This document shows, piece by piece, positions 10,952-19,753 of a stretch of 64,000 nucleotides of DNA (the stretch's first letter is position 1; each line of letters begins with the position of its first letter). The stretch lies in NCBI GenBank assembly GCA_016706865.1, contig JADJIS010000003.1, positions 1,302,001 to 1,366,000 on the forward strand, read 5' to 3'. Source of the stretch: Bacteroidota bacterium. GTDB lineage: Bacteria; Bacteroidota; Bacteroidia; Chitinophagales; BACL12. The notes beneath the pieces were generated by a model. It saw only the letters and a list, made by a program, of their open reading frames with translations. It was not told the DNA's origin and did not search any database. A program made the translations under genes and the position numbers.

Positions 10952-13900
10952 TTATTCGATAATTAATTTTTGTTCTGAATAATTATTTCCATTTGATAAT
11001 CGGACGAAATAAATTCCGCTGCTCAAATTATCAATGGTAATTGTTTCGTTTATGTTTCCATCAGCTGAATGAATTTGTTTTGAATAAATTAATTGTCCGA
11101 GGGAGTTGAAGATTTCGAGCGTGGTCACCCCCCTTGGTCCCCCCTCTAGGGGGGAAGCTCCTCCGAATTGGGAGTTGAAGACCAGATTAAAAGTTCCATT
11201 GTTTGGATTTGGGAAGATGGTGAAGTTATTATTTTCTGCTAATAATTCTTCACCTTCTTTACATGGAACAGTAACAACAATCGTATTCGAATTTTTAAAA
11301 CAACCACTTGCAGTTTTTGTAACTCTACATTTATAATTTCCGGCTGTTGTTGCGATATAATTTGTGGAAGTTGCACCGGCAATTGTTGATGCGCCTTTAT
11401 ACCATTGATAAGAACAACCGGTAACAGGTAATTCTATTAATGTTACACTTCCTCCTGCGCAAAATGTTGTGGCGCCACCTGCAGTGATGGATGCTGCAGG
11501 ATTTTTATTTACAATTACATGAATTATGGAAGATGTTGCAGTTCCGCATGGACTTGTAGTTACACAAGTGTAATCTCCCGTTTTAGTAACTGAGTAGGTA
11601 GAGGATATTGCACCCGCGATATTAGTTCCGTTCTTCCTCCATTGCACTGTTGCACCGGAATATGTTGCTGTCAATAATACATTTCCACCCTGGCAAAAAA
11701 TAATTGGGCCACCGGCGGAGATGGAAATTGTTTCAACAACTCCTTCATCAATAAGACCATTGCAATTATCATCATTTGAATTACATGTTTCTGTGGAGGG
11801 AACACATCCATCGGGTTCCATTAACACAATCCAAAAATCATAATCGCCAAATATGCCTGAATAGGGATAATCCGTCAGCATATCAATCTCTTCAGGAAAT
11901 CCATTTGGATCAGCTGATTTATCTGCACTGATAAAAGAGCTGGAATATCCACCAATTAAAATTTGACCTGAAGGTGTAAGAGAAACAGAAGTTGCATAAT
12001 CGTTCATATTACCCCCAATAGTATTTTGCCATATTAATTCTCCTGACGCATTTAGGGTTGTTACCCAATAATCATAATCATTTTGGTCGAAATGAGAATA
12101 ATAGGTTGCCATAGGTGATTCGTGAATAAATTTTTCTTCCTTATCATATTGACTCATTGATTTTGAATGACCGGTAATTACGATATTATGTTCGTATGTT
12201 TCCGCAATATCAAAACAATTATCAACATCCTCTCCATTAATTGTATTTTGCCAGATAATACCGCCTGTTGCATTTAATTTTAATATCCAATAGTCAGCAG
12301 TATATGATATTTCAGTTTTATTTCCTGAAATTCCTGAACTTGAATAACCACAAACTAAAATATTGTTATCGTAACTTTTTTCGAGGCTGGTAAGTTCGTC
12401 GCTACTACTTCCTCCAAAAACTTTCTGCCAGGTTATTGTGCCGGCAGACGATAATTTAATAACCCAATAATCGTAGCTACCAAAACCTGCAACTGTTTTT
12501 TCCCCACTAATTCCTGAGCCGGAACTTCCACCAATTACAAAACTTCCATCTGGCATTTCAAAAAGCGAAGTCAGATCATCTGAAGATGACCCACCAATTG
12601 TATTTTGCCAAACAATGTTGCCCAAGGCATCTAATTTAATTATCCAAAAATCAGTAACACCATAGGAAGCTTCTGTTTTTTCTCCGCTTAATCCTGAATA
12701 TGAGGTTCCTCCAAGAATATAGCCTCCATCAATTGTTTGGCGAATAACTGATAAATCATCAGAAGAACTTCCTCCAATAGAATTTTGCCAAACCAGATTT
12801 CCATCAGCATCCAATTTTATGATCCAATAATCTCTATTCCCATAATTCGCTTCCGTTTTATCGCCTGAAATTCCTGAATAAGAATATGCGCCGACAATTA
12901 ATCCATTATCACTTGTCAGGTTAATACTTTGTAATTCATCATCAGCACTTCCTCCATATACAACATTCCACAAAATGTTACCATCTGCATCCAATTTAAA
13001 TATTGTAAGATCGAGGCCGCCGTTATTTTCTAATATTTCGTCTGAAATTGAACCAGTAGTTCCACCCAAAAAAATTGACCCATCCAAAGAAATTGCGGTT
13101 GCATTTAATCGGTCTGTATCAGTACCTCCTAAAGTAATATCCCAAAGAATTTCGGGCCCTGAATTGCAATCCAATAATCCTTCATCAATAATTCCATTAC
13201 AATTATTATCTTTTCCATCACATACTTCTTCGGCATCAAAATAAATAGAAGGATGCATATCGTTGCAATCACCAGATGTAAATACATAAGGTTTGTTTAC
13301 AAGTTCGCAGGCCTCAGCAACATGTAATCCACCTGAACCGTCAAGATCGAAGTCAGTATAAAGTGGAGATGTTGTGCAAGTATCCGGACCCATTTTTACT
13401 ATCCAATAATCACTATTATAACCAACTCCATATCCGGTTGCCCAGGCATCTTCTGTTTTATCATATCCGATATTTCCCGAGGAGGATCCCGCAAGCATAT
13501 ATCCATCTCCAGGTATATTAAATGCTGCACGCAAATCGTTATCTTCAAAATTATAAACACCATCTTCCCAACCATCTTCTTCATATTGCCCATAAATTTC
13601 ATCTGTCCAAATTACATATCCATTCGTATCAATTGCAACAGTATAATATCTGGATATATAGGAATCGTAGGATAATGTTCCGCCCGCAATTATAATGCGA
13701 TTATCATTTTCAGCAAATGCATTTACTACATATTCATCTTTGTAATCGGCACCAAATGTTTTTTCCCAAATAATATCTCCATCCGAATCAATTTTTACTA
13801 TCCAAAGGTCATCAGTGTTTCGCATATCTTCTTCATCGTAGAATTCTGTGTCTGCCATTCTATTGTGGCTCAATTCTGATTTATCACCTGAAATATCCGA

Positions 13901-14815
13901 ATCAGAGTGACCTGCAAGTATAATATTATTACTTTCCAATTCAACAAAATCCATTAACTCATCATAACCGGTACCACCAATTGTGTTTTGCCAAAGAATA
14001 TTTCCGGCAGGGGTCATCGACATTATCCAATAATCTCTTGATCCTATACATGCTTCTTCTTTATCTCCGCCAATTCCCGATTCGGAATAACCAGCGAGAA
14101 TATAATTTCCTGTAGAAGATTTCTTTGAACTTTTTAGGTAATCATCACCAGTTCCACCGATGGTATATTGCCATTGAATTGTTCCGACTGAATTTATTTT
14201 TAGTATCCAATAATCATATTCACCAATACATGCTTGTGTTTTTAATCCTGATATCCCTGAATCAGAATATCCTCCTAAAATAAAACCACCGCCAGTTATT
14301 GCATATGCATGTGTAAGATAATCGTTTCCACTTCCGCCAATTTCTTTTTGCCAAACTATTTCACCTGTAGGTGTAAGTTTAAGTATCCAGAAATCATATC
14401 CACCAAATGATTCGGTAGTTTTATCGACAGAAATTCCGGCGATTGTATGACCTGCTACAAGATATCCTCCATCAGGCGCCTCCACCACTTCAACAAGATA
14501 ATCATAGGAACTTGACCCAATAGTATTTTGCCAAACTATATTACCCAGTGCATCTAATTTAATGATCCAATAATCTAAACTACCTTTACAAAGTTCTGTT
14601 TTATCTCCATTAATATTAGTGCTCGAAGAGCCTCCAATTATGTATCCACCATCACTTGTTTTTGATGCACTTTTGAGATCCTCAGTGCCTATGCCGCCGA
14701 TCGTATTATCCCATTGCACGATAGGATCTTGAGAATATGAATTAAAGGGATTAAATAATGAACCGGTAATAATTAGTAGAAAAATAGTATTTGATAAATG
14801 GTTGAGGGTTTTCAT
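10952..14815 (-). CDS. Giant secreted T9SS protein with two seven-bladed IGG propellers and two Ig-like domains
   Basis: 1287 aa. Signal peptide about 1-28 (ending FNSYSQ), then DPIVQWDNTIGG. Propeller 1 is about 32-478 with a degenerate sixth blade (SRYYTVAIDTNGY). A MopE-like segment (about 485-553) has DFDLDGSGG and CDGKDNNCNGIIDEG. Propeller 2 is about 557-1002, then CNSNDDNCNG, two Ig-like domains and the T9SS domain. It shares plan and spacer with the gene at 7021, and the DNA around the start of the sorting domain (about 11221-11310 against 7311-7400) looks identical over roughly 90 bp. The sorting-domain insert is SPLEGGPRGV from a C6-TCTA-G6 hairpin. Confidence 0.9.
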   Translation of the reverse strand: MKTLNHLSNTIFLLIITGSLFNPFNSYSQDPIVQWDNTIGGIGTEDLKSASKTSDGGYIIGGSSSTNINGDKTELCKGSLDYWIIKLDALGNIVWQNTIGSSSYDYLVEVVEAPDGGYLVAGHTIAGISVDKTTESFGGYDFWILKLTPTGEIVWQKEIGGSGNDYLTHAYAITGGGFILGGYSDSGISGLKTQACIGEYDYWILKINSVGTIQWQYTIGGTGDDYLKSSKKSSTGNYILAGYSESGIGGDKEEACIGSRDYWIMSMTPAGNILWQNTIGGTGYDELMDFVELESNNIILAGHSDSDISGDKSELSHNRMADTEFYDEEDMRNTDDLWIVKIDSDGDIIWEKTFGADYKDEYVVNAFAENDNRIIIAGGTLSYDSYISRYYTVAIDTNGYVIWTDEIYGQYEEDGWEDGVYNFEDNDLRAAFNIPGDGYMLAGSSSGNIGYDKTEDAWATGYGVGYNSDYWIVKMGPDTCTTSPLYTDFDLDGSGGLHVAEACELVNKPYVFTSGDCNDMHPSIYFDAEEVCDGKDNNCNGIIDEGLLDCNSGPEILWDITLGGTDTDRLNATAISLDGSIFLGGTTGSISDEILENNGGLDLTIFKLDADGNILWNVVYGGSADDELQSINLTSDNGLIVGAYSYSGISGDKTEANYGNRDYWIIKLDADGNLVWQNSIGGSSSDDLSVIRQTIDGGYILGGTSYSGLSGEKTEASYGVTDFWIIKLDALGNIVWQNTIGGSSSDDLTSLFEMPDGSFVIGGSSGSGISGEKTVAGFGSYDYWVIKLSSAGTITWQKVFGGSSSDELTSLEKSYDNNILVCGYSSSGISGNKTEISYTADYWILKLNATGGIIWQNTINGEDVDNCFDIAETYEHNIVITGHSKSMSQYDKEEKFIHESPMATYYSHFDQNDYDYWVTTLNASGELIWQNTIGGNMNDYATSVSLTPSGQILIGGYSSSFISADKSADPNGFPEEIDMLTDYPYSGIFGDYDFWIVLMEPDGCVPSTETCNSNDDNCNGLIDEGVVETISISAGGPIIFCQGGNVLLTATYSGATVQWRKNGTNIAGAISSTYSVTKTGDYTCVTTSPCGTATSSIIHVIVNKNPAASITAGGATTFCAGGSVTLIELPVTGCSYQWYKGASTIAGATSTNYIATTAGNYKCRVTKTASGCFKNSNTIVVTVPCKEGEELLAENNNFTIFPNPNNGTFNLVFNSQFGGASPLEGGPRGVTTLEIFNSLGQLIYSKQIHSADGNINETITIDNLSSGIYFVRLSNGNNYSEQKLIIE

Positions 14816-14845
14816 TTTAATTAATTTAGTTGATAGAATAATTAA

Positions 14846-17077
14846 TCATTCAATTATTAATTTTTGTTGAGAATAATTAGTACCATTTGATAATTGAACA
14901 AAATAAATTCCACTGCTCAAATTATTAATGGTAATTGTTTCGTTTATGTTTCCATCGGGTGAATTTATTTGTTGGGAATGGATTTGTTGGCCGAGGGAGT
15001 TGAATATTTGGAATGTCACCCCCCTTGGTTCCCCCTTGAGGGGGGAAATTGGCCCCCACGGTCCCCCATAGGGGGATGTTGCTCCGGTTGGAACATTATA
15101 GGTTAAATTAAATGTTCCGGTGTTGGGATTTGGGAAGATGGTGATATTATTATTTTCTTCATTCATTAATTCCTCCCCTTCCTTACAAGGAACCGTAACG
15201 ACAATCGTATTTGAATTTTTAAAACAACCGCTTGCTGTTTTTGTAACTCTGCATTTATAATTACCGGCTGTGGTTGCAATATAATTTGTGAATGTTGCTC
15301 CGGCAATTGCGCTAGCACCCTTAAACCATTGATAGGAACTTCCTGTAACTGGCACCTCATTTAATGTTACACTTCCTCCTGCACAGAATGTTGTGGCGCC
15401 GGCTGCGGATATTGATGCAGCAGGATTTTTATTTACGATGACATGAATTATTGATGACGTTGCCGTGCCGCATGGACTTGTTGTTACACAAGTATAATCA
15501 CCTGTTTTAATTACGGAATAAGTTGATGAAGTTGCTCCTGTGATATTTATTCCATTCTTTTTCCATTGCACGGATGTGCCGGAATAAGTTGCGGTTAATA
15601 ATACATTTCCACCTTGACAAAAAATTATTGGGCTGCCAGCGGAAATATTAATTGTTTCTACAATTGCATCATCGATTAATCCGTTGCAATTATCGTCGAG
15701 TGCGTTGCAGGTTTCAACAACGCAATCCGGATATAATTTTACAGCCCAATAATCAAGACTTCCAATATTATATTCATTATGATCCCAACTGATTTGAGAG
15801 TTACTATAGCCTGCAAGAATAAAACCTCCATCAGAAGTTTCTGTAAATCCCTCCATATAATCGGCACCATTGCCTCCTAGTACATCCTGCCAGATTATTG
15901 ATCCATCTACGCCTAATTTAAGGATCCAATAATCGTAGGAAAATATATATCCTATTTTATCTCCTCCTGCCCCCGTTGTTTTTCCACCCACCAGGTATCC
16001 ACCATCATCGGTTTGAATAGCATTTTTACAGTAATCATAATCCAATCCCCCAATATTGTTATCCCATTCTATATCTCCTGACTCGTTTAGTTTTATTATC
16101 CAAAAATCATTTTTTCCATCTCCACCGTAATGGTTCTCCGACTTATCGAAGGCTGCATCAGAATAAGTGGTACTTCCTATAATATAACCGTTATCGCTGG
16201 TTTGGTGTATAGACACACCCTGATCATTCTTATTTGCTATAATTGTATTTTGCCAGATAATATCTCCATATAAATCAATTTTTAATACCCAGAGATCAGA
16301 ATCCCAAATCCCAGGGTTAGGTTCGGTTTTATCGCCTCCAATTCCTGAATAGGAACTCCCCAAAATAATGTAACAATTATCTGTTGTTGCTTCGATTGAA
16401 TTTATTACGTCACTATCAAATCCTCCAATTCTTTTTTGCCATTGAATTATACCCAAATCACTAATTTTTAAAATCCAGTAATCGTCTGATCCAAGGCTTA
16501 CCATATTTTTATCACCTGATATGCCGCCATTGCTACTACCTCCAATAATAAAACCTCCGTCATGTGCATTTACAACATCATATACAAAATCTTCTCCATC
16601 ACTTCCTATAGTATTTTCCCATTCAATTTCGCCTTCAGGATCTAATTTAACAATCCATATATCATACTCACCAGTACCGCCGATTACGGATTCTGTCTTA
16701 TCACCTGAAGCACTCGAAAGGGAATAACCACAAATTAAATATCCATTATCTGAGCATTGAATAATTTCAGTTGGAGTATCCAAATCATCACCACCAATTG
16801 TATTTTGCCAAATAATATTTCCAACAGGATCCAATTTTAATATCCAATAATCAGTTAATCCATTTGATGATTCGGTTTTATCACCAGAAATGGAAGAATA
16901 TGAATTACCTAATAACACATATCCACCATCATTTGACTGTATAATCTTATATAAATAGTCAAGGCTAACCCCACCGATATTATTTTGCCATTCAATTGCA
17001 GGAGCTTGTGAGAATGAGAAATTTATGATGAATAATGATTGGGTGAAAACAACGAATTTAATTATCGGATTTTTCAT
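14846..17077 (-). CDS. Secreted T9SS protein with one seven-bladed IGG propeller and two Ig-like domains
   Basis: 743 aa from the ATG at 17077. An in-frame ATG at 17107 would overlap the upstream stop and add ten residues before the signal peptide. The 17077 start gives a clean signal peptide (MKNPIIKFVVF, ending FSFSQ) and a 22-bp gap like the rest of the operon. Propeller about 28-453 with seven blades, then CNALDDNCNG, Ig1 (about 470-555), Ig2 (about 560-640) and the T9SS domain (about 650-743). The loop insert holds both hairpins (SPYGGPWGP and SPLKGEP), as in the gene at 1064, although four other family genes lie between or beside them with shorter inserts. Confidence 0.9.
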   Translation of the reverse strand: MKNPIIKFVVFTQSLFIINFSFSQAPAIEWQNNIGGVSLDYLYKIIQSNDGGYVLLGNSYSSISGDKTESSNGLTDYWILKLDPVGNIIWQNTIGGDDLDTPTEIIQCSDNGYLICGYSLSSASGDKTESVIGGTGEYDIWIVKLDPEGEIEWENTIGSDGEDFVYDVVNAHDGGFIIGGSSNGGISGDKNMVSLGSDDYWILKISDLGIIQWQKRIGGFDSDVINSIEATTDNCYIILGSSYSGIGGDKTEPNPGIWDSDLWVLKIDLYGDIIWQNTIIANKNDQGVSIHQTSDNGYIIGSTTYSDAAFDKSENHYGGDGKNDFWIIKLNESGDIEWDNNIGGLDYDYCKNAIQTDDGGYLVGGKTTGAGGDKIGYIFSYDYWILKLGVDGSIIWQDVLGGNGADYMEGFTETSDGGFILAGYSNSQISWDHNEYNIGSLDYWAVKLYPDCVVETCNALDDNCNGLIDDAIVETINISAGSPIIFCQGGNVLLTATYSGTSVQWKKNGINITGATSSTYSVIKTGDYTCVTTSPCGTATSSIIHVIVNKNPAASISAAGATTFCAGGSVTLNEVPVTGSSYQWFKGASAIAGATFTNYIATTAGNYKCRVTKTASGCFKNSNTIVVTVPCKEGEELMNEENNNITIFPNPNTGTFNLTYNVPTGATSPYGGPWGPISPLKGEPRGVTFQIFNSLGQQIHSQQINSPDGNINETITINNLSSGIYFVQLSNGTNYSQQKLIIE

Positions 17078-17099
17078 GATCTGTTTTATATAATTTATT

Positions 17100-19352
17100 T
17101 TATTCAATAATTAATTTTTGTTCGGAAAAAAGATTTCCACTATTTAATCGCACAAAGTAAATTCCACTTGATAAATTATTAATTGAAATTGTTTCGGTGA
17201 TATTTCCATCAGGTGAATTTATTTGTTGGGAATGGATCTGTTGGCCGAGGGAGTTGAAGATCTCGAGCATGGTCATCACCCCCCTTGGTCCCCCCTTTAG
17301 GGGGAAAAGTGCTCCGAGTGGGGAGTTACAGACCAAATTGAAGGTTCCATTGTTTGGATTTGGGAAGATGGTGAAGTTTGAATTTGATATTAATTCTTCC
17401 CCTTCTTTACATGGAACAGTTACCATAATTCCATTCGAATTTTTGTTGCATCCTGTTGCTGTTTTTGTAACATTACATTTATAAAAACCTGCAGTTGTTG
17501 CGGTGTAATTTATAGATATTGCACCAGGAATTAATACAGCGTCTTTATACCATTTATAACTCAATCCTCCTCCTGTATTTGCTGTTAGAATTACAGAACC
17601 TCCTGCGCAGAAGGTTGTAGCACCGCCGGCAGTAATTGATGCAGGTGGATTTTTTTGAACGTTGACGAAAATTCCGGTGGATAATTCTGTATCGCATGCA
17701 CTTGTTGTTTCGCAAGTATAGGTTCCTTTTGTTGTTACTGTATAGGATGATGAGGTTGCGCCGAGAATATTTGTTCCGTTTCGTTTCCATTGCGTTGTTT
17801 CACCTGAATAAATAGCGGATAACAACACACTTCCACCTGTACAAAATACTGTTGGACCATCGGCATAAATAGTAATTGTTTCTGTAATTCCATCATCGAC
17901 TATGCCGTTACAGTTTTCGTCAAATGAATTACAAATTTCTACTTCCGGGAAACATTCCAATTTCATTATCCAAAAATCACCATCTCCATAACAATTTTCT
18001 GTTTTATCATATGAGATAGAAGAAAGGGATGTGCCACCGAGAATAAAACTACCGTCTTCATTTTGCAATGTTTTATGTCCGCTATCTAAAGCGTCTCCTC
18101 CAATTGTTTTTTGCCAAATAATATTTCCGTCACTACTTAAATTCAAAAACCATATATCGAAATTTCGTATAGGTCCATAGTAACTATCTGTTTTATCTCC
18201 GGAAATTAAAGAATTTGATTTACCTACTACAATAAAATTTCCTACTGAGGTTTCCTTAATGTCATACAAAAATTCTTCGCGTTCACCTGTAATGGTATTT
18301 TGCCATTGAATATTACCCGCAGAATTCAATTTTAATATCCAATAATCCCAATAAACATTACTAGTTTCAATTTTATCTCCTGATATCGGAGAGCGGGAAT
18401 ATCCTCCAATTACAAAACCTCCATCATTAGTATTATCGATTGCCATAAGGTAATCTTTATTGTTTCCTCCGATTGTATTTTCCCATTCAATCACTCCAAA
18501 AGTGTTCAATTTTATTATCCAATAATCTTCCTGACCTAAGCTGCCTTCTGCCTTATCTCCGCCTGAATTTGAGTTGGATGTTGCTCCTATAATGTATCCG
18601 CCATCCTGTGATTCTTCAATATCATAAATGTCGTCAAAGCCTGGACCTCCAATATCGTTTTGCCAAATTATAGTTCCGGCTGAATTTAGTTTTACTATCC
18701 AAATATCACCTGACGCACCAGCACCTCCTATTAATATTTCCGTTTTATTACCTGAAATATAAGAAGTTGAGGTTCCACCTACCATATAACCACCATCACT
18801 GGTTTGAAATACTCTTTTGGTTGTTTCGCCTTCAATTCCACCAATTGTTTGTTGCCATTCAATATTACCTGCAAAGTCAAGTTTAATTATCCAATAATCG
18901 TGGTAATATTGTGTTGGATCCCAGTTTGGTGCAGTTTTATCTCCCGAAATTCCGGATTTTGATGATGAACCAATGATGTATCCTCCATCAGATGTTTGCT
19001 CGATAGAACTAAAAATATCTGATCTATCACCACCAATTGTGTTATCCCATTCAATGGCCCCAGAAGAGTTCGTTTTTACAATCCAAAGATCTGCATAATT
19101 GAAGTGAACATATTCTTCCAGATCATCATCATAAACCCAGTATCCTTCACCAATAGCATTACCTGTTTTATCACCGGATAAATCTGAATAGGTTGTTCCA
19201 CCAATAATAAAACCTCCATCAAATGTGGGGTTAATTGACCTTTGATCATCACTTTGATTTGCTCCAATTGTATTTTGCCATTCAATACCAGGAACCTGAG
19301 AAATAAGGAAATTGGAAATAAGCGAGAAAATAAAAAAGTACAGGGTCTTCAT
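17100..19352 (-). CDS. Secreted T9SS protein with one seven-bladed IGG propeller and two Ig-like domains; first gene of an operon
   Basis: 750 aa. Signal peptide about 1-19 (MKTLYFFIFSLISNFLISQ), then VPGIEWQNTIGA. Seven blades (about 23-467), then CNSFDENCNGIVDDG, two Ig-like domains and the T9SS domain (about 660-750). The first blade carries an extra loop (GEGYWVYDDDLEEYVHFN). Its Ig2 is the YKWYKDAVLIPGA type seen only in the gene at 1064. The sorting-domain insert is FPLKGGPRGV from a C6-TTTA-G5 hairpin. Nothing is transcribed into it from upstream on this strand for about 2 kb, so its promoter should lie in 19353-19500, where two copies of GTGTGAAATGG are found. Confidence 0.9.
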   Translation of the reverse strand: MKTLYFFIFSLISNFLISQVPGIEWQNTIGANQSDDQRSINPTFDGGFIIGGTTYSDLSGDKTGNAIGEGYWVYDDDLEEYVHFNYADLWIVKTNSSGAIEWDNTIGGDRSDIFSSIEQTSDGGYIIGSSSKSGISGDKTAPNWDPTQYYHDYWIIKLDFAGNIEWQQTIGGIEGETTKRVFQTSDGGYMVGGTSTSYISGNKTEILIGGAGASGDIWIVKLNSAGTIIWQNDIGGPGFDDIYDIEESQDGGYIIGATSNSNSGGDKAEGSLGQEDYWIIKLNTFGVIEWENTIGGNNKDYLMAIDNTNDGGFVIGGYSRSPISGDKIETSNVYWDYWILKLNSAGNIQWQNTITGEREEFLYDIKETSVGNFIVVGKSNSLISGDKTDSYYGPIRNFDIWFLNLSSDGNIIWQKTIGGDALDSGHKTLQNEDGSFILGGTSLSSISYDKTENCYGDGDFWIMKLECFPEVEICNSFDENCNGIVDDGITETITIYADGPTVFCTGGSVLLSAIYSGETTQWKRNGTNILGATSSSYTVTTKGTYTCETTSACDTELSTGIFVNVQKNPPASITAGGATTFCAGGSVILTANTGGGLSYKWYKDAVLIPGAISINYTATTAGFYKCNVTKTATGCNKNSNGIMVTVPCKEGEELISNSNFTIFPNPNNGTFNLVCNSPLGALFPLKGGPRGVMTMLEIFNSLGQQIHSQQINSPDGNITETISINNLSSGIYFVRLNSGNLFSEQKLIIE

Positions 19353-19407
19353 TTGTGTGTATTTCTCAGAAATCTAAACCTAAAATACAAGAAATTCAAG
19401 TTATTTC

Positions 19408-19439
19408 GTGTGAAATGGTGGGTTTTCAGTGTGAAATGG
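19408..19439 (-). promoter_or_regulatory. Paired GTGTGAAATGG words upstream of the propeller operon
   Basis: Two copies, 21 bp apart start to start (two helical turns), lie 56-87 bp before the start at 19352. A weak minus-strand -7-like element (TAGGTTTA, 19375-19382) lies between them and the gene. A third copy of the ten-base core GTGTGAAATG is at 27935-27944, again 75-84 bp before a propeller gene. A regulator-binding role is inference. Confidence 0.35.
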
Positions 19440-19538
19440 CCTTTTGAGTTAGCGAATGAAAGAATGAAAGGATGAAGGATTGAAGGAATGAAGGAATGAA
19501 AGAATGAAAGAATTAAAGAATGAAGGAATGAACGTCAG

Positions 19539-19566
19539 CATTATGAATGAACGTTCATTCATAATG
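19539..19566. repeat. Perfect 28-bp palindrome
   Basis: The half-site CATTATGAATGAAC is followed directly by its exact reverse complement. There is no T-tract, and it lies between divergent genes, so it fits an operator or cruciform better than a terminator. Outside it CAG and CTG can extend the pairing with one bulged base. Its arms contain the GAATGAA word of the simple repeat just to its left. Confidence 0.75.
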
Positions 19567-19753
19567 TCTGATCTGATATTAATATTGTGCTAAATTAATA
19601 TAGGTAATAAAGGGTTTTTTGCCGAAATCAAATTTCTTGTGTCCGAAATTGATATAAATGATTGATTTTGAATAGTTTATATACTTAAAGTTTGCCTCTA
19701 TTTTATCCTATATCATATTTAAAATGAAAAGTATAGATTTACAATAAAAAAAC

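Larger units (their letters stand above)
19353..19753. other. Divergent intergenic region with GTGTGAAATGG pair, GAATGAA simple repeats and a 28-bp palindrome
   Basis: It separates the minus-strand gene ending at 17100 from the plus-strand gene at 19754. From left to right it holds two GTGTGAAATGG words (19408-19418 and 19429-19439), an irregular run of GAATGAAAG/GAATGAAGG units (about 19454-19535), a perfect 28-bp palindrome (19539-19566) and AT-rich DNA up to the next start. No gene was seen in it. Confidence 0.7.

Noticed and set aside
17078..17107. Earlier ATG for the propeller gene at 14846
   Set aside because: It overlaps the upstream stop and lengthens the signal peptide with polar residues; the ATG at 17077 matches sister genes.
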